In this document: positions 1-5,307 of the stretch, one piece after another | How the letters are laid out: each line of letters opens with the position of its first letter | Position numbering within the stretch: position 1 is the stretch's first letter | From: Desulfobacteraceae bacterium | GTDB taxonomy: Bacteria; Desulfobacterota; DSM-4660; Desulfatiglandales; Desulfatiglandaceae | Direction: 5' to 3' | Assembly: GCA_030589225.1 (NCBI GenBank) | Contig: JAUUWD010000147.1 | Span: forward strand, 1 to 5,307 | Length of the DNA: 5,307 nt | Notes under the pieces: generated by a model | Told to the model about the DNA's origin: nothing | Databases searched by the model: none | Seen by the model: the letters and a program-made list of their open reading frames with translations, nothing else | Made by a program: the position numbers and the translations under genes

Positions 1-590
1 GAAAAAATGATGGGAAAAGGGTCCCTGCCTATCGGGATGAACCCGGCATCAACCCTGAATCTTTGACTCCCACATTTGCAATGATGAAGATTTTTTTGGA
101 CAACTGGCGCTGGCAGGGTGTCCCCTTTTATCTTTCTTCGGGGAAAAGGCTGACCAAAAAGTTAACCGAAATTGTTATCCAGTTTAAAGAGATCCCTCAT
201 TCCATGTTTCGCCGGACACTGGGGGAACATATCGATGCCAATAGACTTATTTTAGGGATCTATCCGGATGAAAAAATTTCGTTGACTTTTCAAACAAAAA
301 ATCCCGGCGCCAGGGTATGTCTAAGATCCGTGACCATGGATTTCCATTATCATCAGAACTACACCGGTCCCGTACTTGATGCCTACGAAAAAGTGCTTCT
401 GGACTGCATGCTGGGCGATCATATGCTCTTTTGGCGACAGGATGGTGTTGAACTTTGCTGGTCCTTTCTGACCCCCGTTTTGAAGGAATGCGAAACATGT
501 GCGGATCGTGCTGGAATCCTTCTTCCCTACGACTCGGGGACATGGGGACCGAAGGCTGTCAGGGATCTGAAGAAGGAAGGAGTATTTTAG
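1..590 (+). CDS. zwf: Glucose-6-phosphate 1-dehydrogenase, C-terminal part (5' end outside window)
   Basis: This enzyme oxidises glucose 6-phosphate to 6-phosphogluconolactone with reduction of NAD(P)+, the first step of the oxidative pentose phosphate pathway, in the cytoplasm. The open frame enters from the left edge (first whole codon at position 3) and has no true start here; a TTG at 63 is an internal leucine codon. About 195 residues are visible out of the roughly 490-510 usual for the family, so this is the C-terminal two-fifths. Diagnostic stretches are DGKRVPAYRDEPG (visible residues 3-15), DNWRWQGVPFYLSSGKRL (33-50, with the conserved sugar-phosphate-contacting lysine and arginine of SGKR), and the C-terminal YDSGTWGP before the stop, which matches the usual Y-x-x-G-[ST]-W-G-P ending. 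The NAD(P)-binding Rossmann domain and the catalytic histidine lie outside the window. The reading frame is intact. Its last bases contain the ribosome binding site of the next gene, which suggests shared transcription. Confidence 0.96.
   Translation, partial: KNDGKRVPAYRDEPGINPESLTPTFAMMKIFLDNWRWQGVPFYLSSGKRLTKKLTEIVIQFKEIPHSMFRRTLGEHIDANRLILGIYPDEKISLTFQTKNPGARVCLRSVTMDFHYHQNYTGPVLDAYEKVLLDCMLGDHMLFWRQDGVELCWSFLTPVLKECETCADRAGILLPYDSGTWGPKAVRDLKKEGVF
573..582 (+). promoter_or_regulatory. Ribosome binding site for the radical SAM gene, inside the zwf 3' end
   Basis: AAGGAAGGAG is a strong purine-rich Shine-Dalgarno sequence 10 bases before the ATG at 593. It lies within the last codons of zwf. 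It decides the start of the next gene: the same frame is open upstream to 455, but that extension would overlap zwf by about 135 bases and has no comparable site. Confidence 0.75.
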
Positions 591-592
591 CT

Positions 593-1627
593 ATGAGTTG
601 GAGAATTTCACACAAAACAGCAGATATTCTGAACAAGGGAAGCGACAATGCAGGCATCGATCGGGAGGAAGCGCTCAGCCTTATGCGGCTTGAACTCCAT
701 ACCAAGGAGACCTATGCCCTCATGGAAACAGCCAACAGGCTCTCCAGGGAACAATTTAATGGAAAAGGGGAAAATCATTTCCATATAGGCATTAATGTGG
801 AAGCATGTCCCTTTAATTGCAGTTTTTGTTCCCTTACTGTTAAGGCAGGCATATTCAAAGAAAAGATCGAGTTCACCAATGATGAGATCCTGAGATGGGC
901 CAGGTTAGCTGAATCTAAAGGAGCTGATGCACTGAATCTCATGACCACCGGCACTTACTCCTTTGAAAGGCTTTTGGAAACAGGGAGGATGCTAAGAAAT
1001 GAGGTCTCAACTCCCCTGGTGGCCAATACCCGTGACATCAATCATAAGGAAGGGGAAAGGCTTTTGGACGCCGGATTTGTGGGCGCTTACCATGCAGTAC
1101 GATTAGGTGAGGGAAGAGACACTCCATTCAAGCTGCAAAAGCGTATCCATACTATTACTGTTTTAAAGGACGTGGGATTACAATGGATGAATTGCGTTGA
1201 ACCGGTAGGCCCTGAACATGATATTGAAGAAATTATGGATCTCATGTTCCTGGCAAGAAAACACCGGGCCACATACAGTGGCGTTATGCGACGCATCAAT
1301 TTTCCTGGGTCTCCCATGGAACAGTATGGCATGATCAGCGAACTTGAAATGGCCAGGATGGTTGCGGTCAGCCGTCTTGTCATGGGTGATGTTCCAAAGG
1401 CTCACTGTACCCACGAACCCCACTCCGCATCCCTTCTTGCCGGGGCAAATCTTTTTTTCCCCGAGGTTGGCGCAAGCCCCAGGGATGGAAAGGCAGATAC
1501 CGGAAAGGGAAGAGGAAAAGGATTAGAGGATTGCAAACGCATGCAGGCAGACATGGGCTGGGATCCTGATTTACCATCTAACTGCTTTGAAACAAGCGAC
1601 ACGCTGATCCACAAGATGGCAAATTGA
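593..1627 (+). CDS. Biotin-synthase-like radical SAM protein of unknown reaction
   Basis: This is a 344-residue radical SAM enzyme, expected to cleave S-adenosylmethionine with a [4Fe-4S] cluster and start radical chemistry in the cytoplasm. The cluster motif is ACPFNCSFCS, with C72, C76 and C79 in the canonical CX3CX2C spacing and an aromatic residue before the last Cys. It follows IGINVE, the usual first barrel strand. The helical lead-in (1-60), the (beta/alpha) barrel, and the C-terminal LLAGANLFFPEVGASPRD (281-298) resemble the BioB/HydE/PylB group (compare AGAN in BioB). It is probably not biotin synthase. Where BioB has the cysteines that hold its second [2Fe-2S] cluster I see LMTTG, VANTRD and NCVEPVG, and instead of VRLSAGR there is KAHCTHEPH (269-277). 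A basic, glycine-rich stretch (GKADTGKGRGKG, 299-310) is also unlike BioB. The BioB comparison was made from memory. The start at 593 is chosen for its ribosome binding site and its 2-bp gap from zwf. Alternatives include a HydE/PylB relative; the substrate is unknown. The importer downstream could supply it. Confidence 0.85.
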   Translation: MSWRISHKTADILNKGSDNAGIDREEALSLMRLELHTKETYALMETANRLSREQFNGKGENHFHIGINVEACPFNCSFCSLTVKAGIFKEKIEFTNDEILRWARLAESKGADALNLMTTGTYSFERLLETGRMLRNEVSTPLVANTRDINHKEGERLLDAGFVGAYHAVRLGEGRDTPFKLQKRIHTITVLKDVGLQWMNCVEPVGPEHDIEEIMDLMFLARKHRATYSGVMRRINFPGSPMEQYGMISELEMARMVAVSRLVMGDVPKAHCTHEPHSASLLAGANLFFPEVGASPRDGKADTGKGRGKGLEDCKRMQADMGWDPDLPSNCFETSDTLIHKMAN

Positions 1628-1630
1628 TCT

Positions 1631-1871
1631 TTATACAGACCTCGAAAATTTTAGCTGATTTTGGGGTAATATTTTGGACAAAAGGGTGCGTTTCTAACTC
1701 AAGATTTGGGTTCAAAGTTCAGGGTTCACCGTTCAAGGGTTAAAACCTTTGAACCTTTGAACCCTGAACCTCATAACCCAGACCGACCTGATGTCCGATT
1801 TTTGAGCAAAGTCCTAAAAACTATGGGGACTGCAGTCACTAAATAAAATAGTTGTTACGAGGTCTGTTATA
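1631..1871. mobile_element. MITE-like element: 9-bp terminal inverted repeats with flanking TTATA direct repeats
   Basis: CAGACCTCG at 1636-1644 and CGAGGTCTG at 1858-1866 are perfect inverted copies that bound a 231-bp interval. Each is immediately flanked on its outer side by TTATA (1631-1635 and 1867-1871), as a 5-bp target duplication would be. The interior carries no coding frame and holds a long hairpin. Terminal repeats, a target-site-like duplication, small size and no transposase are the defining marks of a non-autonomous miniature element. Against this, the terminal repeats are short, TTATA is A/T-rich and could recur by chance, and no parent transposase is visible here. The right end abuts the ribosome binding site of the binding-protein gene, so an insertion would have replaced its original upstream region. 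Confidence 0.45.
1717..1769. repeat. Long imperfect hairpin made of TTCARRG-type heptad repeats
   Basis: On the left side TTCAAAG, TTCAGGG, TTCACCG and TTCAAGG follow one another with exact 7-base spacing from 1711 to 1738. The right side carries the complementary units CCTTTGAA, CCTTTGAA and CCCTGAA from 1746. The two arms fold back: 1717-1728 pairs with 1758-1769 (12 bp), then a 2x3 internal loop, then 1731-1739 pairs with 1746-1754 (9 bp, one G-U if RNA), closed by a TTAAAA loop. There is no T-run after it, so it is not a standard terminator. It looks like a dispersed intergenic palindrome. It could affect mRNA stability or processing between the radical SAM and importer genes, but that is inference. 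Confidence 0.75.
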
Positions 1872-1880
1872 AAAGGAGAG
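1872..1880 (+). promoter_or_regulatory. Ribosome binding site of the binding-protein gene
   Basis: AAAGGAGAG sits 7 bases before the ATG at 1888 and directly after the possible target duplication of the MITE-like element. It supports 1888 as the start. Confidence 0.75.
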
Positions 1881-1887
1881 ATACTCA

Positions 1888-2835
1888 ATGAAACGTTTAT
1901 TAGTGGTACTTTTTTTACTGGCCTGTTCACTCTTCTTCGTACGGGGGGTTGTTGTGGCAAAAGAAATCAAGATAGGCACCTGGAAAACAGCCCAGACCAT
2001 TCAACCATTTTTTTATCAGAAGTTTTTGCCGTCAGGCCAAAAAAACACTGTATTTTCTTTCACCAATCCCGCAGATCAGAAAGTGGCCCTTCTTGCCGGA
2101 AGCTTAGACATGTGCGGTACTACGTTAGCCCACGCTATCCATTCCGCTTCACAGGGGCAACCGGTTGTCTTGGTGGCGGCGCTTTGCAATAAGTGCTCTG
2201 CGTTAGTCGTAAAAAAAGGAGGTCCTGTAAAAACAATAAAGGACCTGAAAGGGAAGAAGATCGGATATGTGCCTGGTACCATGCACGAAATCCTCCTGAG
2301 GGAGACCCTGACACGGAACGGACTATCACCTGACAAGGATGTTCGCTTAACCAGGGTTGACTTTTTTGACATGGGTATGGCCCTTGCCAGAGGTGGTATT
2401 GATGCCTTTCTTTCAGGGGAGCCTTTTCCAACTCTTGCAGTTCACCAGGGTTATGGAAGGATTCTTTCTTATCCTTACTTTGGTGAATCCATCGGTACCA
2501 TAAATGCTGGGATGTTAGTGAAGCGAAAAACCATTGAGCGAAACCCCGAACTTGTTTACCGGTTAGTCCTTGCTCATGCCCGGGCGACCCAATACTTAGA
2601 GGCCCATGAAGATGAATGGCTGAAAAAGGCCTCAACATTCGGAACTCCGCTGGAGATCCTTAGGAAGGCTGCACCCAACATGGAGTTAGCCTGGGAAATG
2701 GATGAGTCCTTTGTTAAAAAAACCAAAACCCTTGGCGAACGCATGCAGGCATTGGGGGTTATTGAGAAACAGCCGAATTATGAAAAGCTCTTTGACTTAT
2801 CTTTTGTGGAGAAGGTCAGAGCAAATCGCAAATAG
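1888..2835 (+). CDS. ABC transporter substrate-binding protein, NitT/TauT (SsuA/NMT1-like) family
   Basis: This 315-residue periplasmic binding protein captures a small solute for the permease and ATPase encoded next. The N-terminus is a signal peptide: MKR, a hydrophobic core to about residue 23, and a plausible signal peptidase I cut after VVA (A24/K25). Family marks are IKIGTWKTAQ (27-36), VALLAGSLDMCGTT (66-79, the usual 'L-x-x-G-x-x-D' pocket loop), PVVLVAAL (92-99), TIKDLKGKKIGYVPGT (116-131, very typical of SsuA/TauA), GGIDAFLSGEPFPTLA (169-184), and a C-terminal helical part with NPELVYRLV. Members carry taurine, alkanesulfonates, nitrate, bicarbonate or thiamine precursors, and the sequence does not tell which. 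An unusual point is three cysteines, C76, C100 and C103 (CNKC), around the expected ligand pocket. A mature exported protein with three pocket cysteines suggests a thiol or metal role, or a disulphide. The first operon partner, the permease, starts 23 bp downstream. Confidence 0.9.
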   Translation: MKRLLVVLFLLACSLFFVRGVVVAKEIKIGTWKTAQTIQPFFYQKFLPSGQKNTVFSFTNPADQKVALLAGSLDMCGTTLAHAIHSASQGQPVVLVAALCNKCSALVVKKGGPVKTIKDLKGKKIGYVPGTMHEILLRETLTRNGLSPDKDVRLTRVDFFDMGMALARGGIDAFLSGEPFPTLAVHQGYGRILSYPYFGESIGTINAGMLVKRKTIERNPELVYRLVLAHARATQYLEAHEDEWLKKASTFGTPLEILRKAAPNMELAWEMDESFVKKTKTLGERMQALGVIEKQPNYEKLFDLSFVEKVRANRK

Positions 2836-2862
2836 GAGGCCGGAGCTCGGATGTCAAAATGA
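2835..2862 (+). promoter_or_regulatory. Translation start region of the permease with a three-codon mini-frame (MSK-stop)
   Basis: GGAGG at 2835-2839 overlaps the stop of the binding-protein gene, and a second GGAG lies at 2842-2845. The ATG at 2851 is better spaced from these than the permease start, but its frame reads only Met-Ser-Lys before TGA at 2860-2862. That TGA overlaps the permease ATGATG at 2859-2864. Ribosomes finishing the mini-frame would end on the permease start, so it may couple or tune permease translation. This is inferred from spacing only. Confidence 0.35.
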
Positions 2863-3668
2863 TGGAAAAGGAAAACAATTCAATTCATAATTCCGTATTC
2901 GCATTATTACCTTGGGTCATCCCCGCTGTGTTCATGCTTACATGGATCATCGTCAGTGAAACCAGACTTATACCCACATATCTGCTGCCCCACCCTGTAG
3001 AGATTGGTAAGGCTGGTTACACATATATTTTTCGCAATCCGGGTGATGCACCTTTCGCTGGCCGATTCCTGAACGATGCAGGGGCATCACTTATTAGAGT
3101 CTGCAGCGGGTTTGCGGCCGCTGTCATATTAGGTATTCCGCTGGGAATCATATCCGGGCGACTCGCCTCGGTCCGGAAACTCATGAGTACTACCATCAAT
3201 GCCCTGAGAGCAGTTCCAGGGATAAGCTGGCTGCCGCTGGCCATGATCTGGTTCGGTATTGGTATCAAGACAACGGTTTTTCTGATCGCATTGGCAGCTT
3301 TCTTTCCCATTTACCTCAATTCCGCAGCAGGAGCCAGGCAGATCAACCCACTTCTCCTCCAGGCAGGAGCGATGATGGGTGTAAACAGGCTGCGTGGCAC
3401 CTTTGCTATCCTTCTCCCAGGCGCCATGCCACATATAATGACCGGACTACGCCTGGGCCTGGGTATTTCATGGGCTTACCTTGTCCTGGGTGAACTAACA
3501 GGCGTTCCAAATGGTCTTGGCGCAGTTATCATGGATGCCCGCATGTTAGGCCGCATCGATATTATTGTGGTTGGAATCATCATTATCGCAGTTATGGGGA
3601 GAGCTGGTGATCAACTCTTAAAGACCTCACTGAGATTCTGCTTTAAAAGCGCGAGGAGAATGGCATGA
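2859..3668 (+). CDS. ABC transporter permease, SsuC/TauC-type (BPD_transp_1)
   Basis: This 269-residue inner-membrane subunit forms, as a dimer, the channel of the importer. Hydrophobic segments are visible at about 14-32, 82-100, 122-150, 195-212 and 232-247, which fits the six-helix plan of the family. The early YLLPHPVEI (41-49) matches the 'LPsPxxv' motif common after the first helix in SsuC/TauC proteins. The cytoplasmic coupling (EAA) loop lies at about 168-191: LQAGAMMGVNRLRG followed by ILLPGAMPHIMTGLRLG, with the invariant G and LP. The permease family's AVPGISWLPLAMIWFGIG (118-135) is also present. Two adjacent ATGs, 2859 and 2862, are both possible starts and differ by one residue. 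The length is normal and the frame is intact. Its stop overlaps the ATPase start by 4 bp, so the two are translationally coupled and expected in equal amounts. Confidence 0.93.
   Translation: MMEKENNSIHNSVFALLPWVIPAVFMLTWIIVSETRLIPTYLLPHPVEIGKAGYTYIFRNPGDAPFAGRFLNDAGASLIRVCSGFAAAVILGIPLGIISGRLASVRKLMSTTINALRAVPGISWLPLAMIWFGIGIKTTVFLIALAAFFPIYLNSAAGARQINPLLLQAGAMMGVNRLRGTFAILLPGAMPHIMTGLRLGLGISWAYLVLGELTGVPNGLGAVIMDARMLGRIDIIVVGIIIIAVMGRAGDQLLKTSLRFCFKSARRMA
3654..3658 (+). promoter_or_regulatory. Ribosome binding site of the ATPase gene
   Basis: AGGAG lies 6 bases before the ATG at 3665, inside the end of the permease gene. It fixes the start at the ATGA overlap. Confidence 0.7.
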
Positions 3669-4456
3669 AACCCAAACTGGCACCCATCTCCAAAGCGTGC
3701 CCAAAGATACGGGGACCAATTCTTGAGATTAACAGTCTCAGGAAAGTCTTTCATATCAATGGGTCTTCCCTTACCGTATTGGATGGGATCGACTTCAGCG
3801 TCAATAAGGGGGAGATGATTTGTATCCTGGGTCGCAGTGGGTGTGGCAAATCAACGCTCTTAAAAATGCTGGCTGGTTTTTTGTCTCCCAGCTCGGGTGA
3901 AATACTCTTGAACGGCAAACCCGTGGCAGACCCTGGACCTGACCGTTGTGTGGTTTTCCAGGAGGACACACTGTTCCCATGGTTGACGGTAAAGGAAAAT
4001 ATCGCCTTTGGTCTAAAGGGTCGAACAAGAGACAAAAAGGCCTTTGACGAGGAAGTGGAACGTTTCCTTTCCCTTGTGGGATTGAGTGAGTTCACAAACT
4101 ACCTCCCACGGGAGATCTCTGGAGGCATGAAACAAAGGGTGGCTCTGGCGAGAGTGCTTATTCTTAAACCCGAAGTGCTGCTCATGGACGAACCCTTCGC
4201 ATCTCTGGATGCCCAGACCCGGGAGGAAATGCAAAACTTCCTTCTCTCACTCTGGGAAAACCTGTCCCATACTATCATTTTTGTGACACACGATGTAACC
4301 GAGGCGGTGACCCTGGCGGACAGAATTCTTGTTATGAGTAAGGACCCGGGACGCATCCGTGAAGAGATTCGGGTTGATCTTCCCCGGCCCAGAAAAAGGG
4401 AAAAGAGCGATTTTCTCTTTTTCAGCCGTAAGTTATACGAACGTCTTCGCGAGTGA
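3665..4456 (+). CDS. ABC transporter ATP-binding protein, SsuB/TauB/NitT-type
   Basis: This 263-residue cytoplasmic ATPase powers the importer. All nucleotide-binding motifs are complete: Walker A GRSGCGKST (56-64), Q-loop VFQED (Q99) followed by the family-typical LFPWLTVKENIAFGL (103-117), ABC signature ISGGMKQR (151-158), Walker B VLLMDEP with catalytic E176, D-loop SLDAQTR (180-186), and the switch histidine in FVTHD (H209) followed by VTEAVTLADRILVMS. The C-terminal PGRIREEIRVDLPRPR is typical of the nitrate/sulfonate/taurine subfamily. There is no added C-terminal regulatory domain. The signature begins with Ile instead of the commoner Leu, a mild variant. About 18 residues precede the conserved domain. 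The start at the ATGA overlap with the permease, with its own AGGAG, supports this extension as real. It completes a binding protein-permease-ATPase operon. Confidence 0.95.
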   Translation: MKPKLAPISKACPKIRGPILEINSLRKVFHINGSSLTVLDGIDFSVNKGEMICILGRSGCGKSTLLKMLAGFLSPSSGEILLNGKPVADPGPDRCVVFQEDTLFPWLTVKENIAFGLKGRTRDKKAFDEEVERFLSLVGLSEFTNYLPREISGGMKQRVALARVLILKPEVLLMDEPFASLDAQTREEMQNFLLSLWENLSHTIIFVTHDVTEAVTLADRILVMSKDPGRIREEIRVDLPRPRKREKSDFLFFSRKLYERLRE

Positions 4457-4520
4457 TTTGCTCATACCGTAATCTTTTTTAAAACCCGAAATTTTATCGA
4501 TTTTTCAAAAGGAGATAGAA
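4457..4520 (+). promoter_or_regulatory. Short spacer with a strong ribosome binding site before tal
   Basis: The 64 bases are A/T-rich and carry AAAAGGAGA at 4507-4515, with the GGAG core 6 bases before the tal ATG at 4521. A short T-run (4475-4480) has no convincing stem before it, so I do not call a terminator. Read-through from the importer into tal is plausible. No clearly spaced -35/-10 pair is visible. Confidence 0.55.
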
Positions 4521-5307
4521 ATGTCAAAACTTCATGAATTAGCTCAATTGGGGCAGTCGATTTGGTATGACTACATTCGCCGTTCTTTTCTCACCTCCGG
4601 TGAATTTCAGGATTTGATTGACAAAGGTCTACGAGGGGTCACATCCAATCCCTCTATTTTCGAGAAGGCTATTGCCGGCAGCTCAGACTATGATGTCGAT
4701 CTAAGGCAGCTGGTGAAAGAAGACAAATCAGTGGACAAGATTTACGAAGTGCTTGTGCTTAAAGATATCAGCCTGGCCGCAGACCTCCTCAGGCCAGTCT
4801 ATGATAAAACCAATGGATTAGACGGCTACGTCAGCTTAGAAGTGAGCCCTCTATTGGCCCATGACACCCAGAAAACTATCTCTGAGGCAAAACGGCTCTT
4901 TGAAGCACTTCATCGTCCCAATATAATGATCAAGGTGCCAGCAACGCCGGCCGGTATCCCTGCAATCACAGAGCTGATTGGCGCTGGAGTTAACGTGAAC
5001 GTGACACTGATTTTTGGCCTCGAAAACTATAAAGCTGTAGCAGACGCCTATTTGAAGGGTCTTGAAAGATTGTCCTCTGAAGGTCCATCGGTGGCTGGAG
5101 GTCATAAGGTGGACAGCATTGCCTCGGTAGCATCTTTTTTTGTCAGCCGGGTGGATTCAGCTGTTGATCAGGCGCTGGAAAGAAAAGATCACAAGGAACT
5201 CCAGGGCAAAATAGCCATTGCCAATGGCAAAGCAGCATACGTTGAATTTCAAAATATCTTCTCCGGTACCCGGTGGGAAGATCTGGCTAAAAAAGGCGCT
5301 CGTGCAC
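4521..5307 (+). CDS. tal: Transaldolase, N-terminal part (3' end outside window)
   Basis: Transaldolase moves a dihydroxyacetone unit between sugar phosphates (sedoheptulose 7-phosphate and glyceraldehyde 3-phosphate to erythrose 4-phosphate and fructose 6-phosphate) in the non-oxidative pentose phosphate pathway. The frame is open to the right edge: 262 codons are visible and no stop is reached. Catalytic landmarks fit the E. coli TalB set recalled from the family: D17 (WYDYIRR), N43 in VTSNPSIF, E107 in SLEVSP, the Schiff-base lysine K138 in IMIKVPATPAG, N160/T162 in GVNVNVTLIF, and S205/R210 in SFFVSR. The opening LHELAQLGQSIWYDYIRRSF is typical of the longer transaldolase type (about 360-370 residues), which also occurs as the first half of fused transaldolase/glucose-6-phosphate isomerase proteins. 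The window ends before one can tell whether this copy is fused. The start is set by AAAAGGAG six bases upstream. Pairing with zwf on the other side of the transporter suggests a pentose phosphate locus. Confidence 0.95.
   Translation, partial: MSKLHELAQLGQSIWYDYIRRSFLTSGEFQDLIDKGLRGVTSNPSIFEKAIAGSSDYDVDLRQLVKEDKSVDKIYEVLVLKDISLAADLLRPVYDKTNGLDGYVSLEVSPLLAHDTQKTISEAKRLFEALHRPNIMIKVPATPAGIPAITELIGAGVNVNVTLIFGLENYKAVADAYLKGLERLSSEGPSVAGGHKVDSIASVASFFVSRVDSAVDQALERKDHKELQGKIAIANGKAAYVEFQNIFSGTRWEDLAKKGARA

Larger units (their letters stand above)
1628..1887. other. Gene-free spacer between the radical SAM gene and the importer operon
   Basis: These 260 bases hold no convincing coding frame, tRNA or known riboswitch that I can recognise. 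They are richer in A/T at both ends and contain the nested repeat structures listed separately: a MITE-like interval with terminal inverted repeats and a central long hairpin. A 10-bp perfect palindrome, GACTGCAGTC, lies at 1828-1837. I see no clear rho-independent terminator (no hairpin followed by a T-run) and no well-spaced -35/-10 pair, so whether transcription from zwf reads through to the importer remains open. Confidence 0.7.

Noticed and set aside
63..590. zwf starting at the TTG at 63
   Set aside because: Conserved G6PD sequence continues upstream in frame to the window edge, so the gene is truncated by the window and TTG is internal.
455..592. Upstream extension of the radical SAM frame to an ATG at 455
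   Set aside because: It would overlap the well-conserved end of zwf, its residues look like out-of-frame translation, and the ATG at 593 has a strong ribosome binding site.
1717..1769. Hairpin as a rho-independent terminator
   Set aside because: The stem is long but interrupted, and no T-run follows it on either strand.
1711..1779. CRISPR-like repeats
   Set aside because: The units are only 7-8 bases, contiguous with no spacers, and form one palindrome.
1852..1873. TTGTTA and TATAAA as a promoter for the importer
   Set aside because: The spacing is only about 10 bases, and TATAAA directly precedes the ribosome binding site, leaving almost no leader.
1915..1926. Possible lipobox (LLAC, C13) in the binding protein
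   Set aside because: It comes only 12 residues from the start, and the hydrophobic stretch continues past it. A standard cut after VVA at residue 24 fits better, though a lipoprotein cannot be excluded.
2135..2638. 167-codon open frame on the - strand
   Set aside because: It lies wholly opposite the convincing binding-protein gene, and its translation shows no recognisable motif.
4851..5105. 84-codon open frame on the - strand
   Set aside because: It is antisense to transaldolase, which has conserved catalytic residues throughout this stretch.

Overview
The window reads as one tightly packed, same-strand stretch of a bacterial chromosome. Only the + strand carries convincing genes. In order it holds: the 3' part of zwf (glucose-6-phosphate dehydrogenase, cut by the left edge), a biotin-synthase-like radical SAM enzyme of unknown reaction, a 260-bp repeat-bearing spacer, a complete three-gene NitT/TauT/SsuABC-type ABC importer (binding protein, permease, ATPase), and the 5' part of a transaldolase (tal, cut by the right edge). 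An oxygen-sensitive-type radical SAM enzyme, moderate base composition, and TTCAAAG/CTTTGAA-type intergenic repeats fit an anaerobic Gram-negative bacterium, possibly a Desulfobacterota (deltaproteobacterial) member. That placement is an inference from gene style, not a demonstrated identity.

Layout. 1-590 is zwf. Two bases after its stop, at 593, the radical SAM gene starts, with its ribosome binding site inside the zwf 3' end, so the two are probably co-transcribed. 1628-1887 holds no gene. It contains a long imperfect hairpin built from 7-8-bp repeats, and this lies inside a 231-bp interval bounded by 9-bp perfect inverted repeats and a flanking TTATA direct repeat, which looks like a small non-autonomous (MITE-like) insertion. 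1888-4456 is the importer: the permease follows the binding protein by 23 bp, and the ATPase overlaps the permease by 4 bp (ATGA). 4457-4520 is a short spacer with a strong ribosome binding site, followed by tal.

How the genes may work together. zwf and tal belong to the oxidative and non-oxidative pentose phosphate pathway and are often neighbours. Here they flank a radical SAM enzyme plus an importer. The simplest reading is that an uptake-and-conversion module has been placed inside, or grown within, a pentose phosphate operon. The importer's substrate and the radical SAM reaction cannot be read from the sequence. The radical SAM enzyme keeps the CX3CX2C cluster motif and the C-terminal part of the BioB/HydE/PylB fold, but appears to lack the cysteines that hold the second cluster of biotin synthase. 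It instead has a His/Cys-rich segment (HCTHEPH) near the expected barrel bottom. The binding protein has three cysteines (C76, C100, C103) in the region that usually shapes the ligand pocket. Together these make the radical SAM/importer pair the most promising candidate for an undescribed function.
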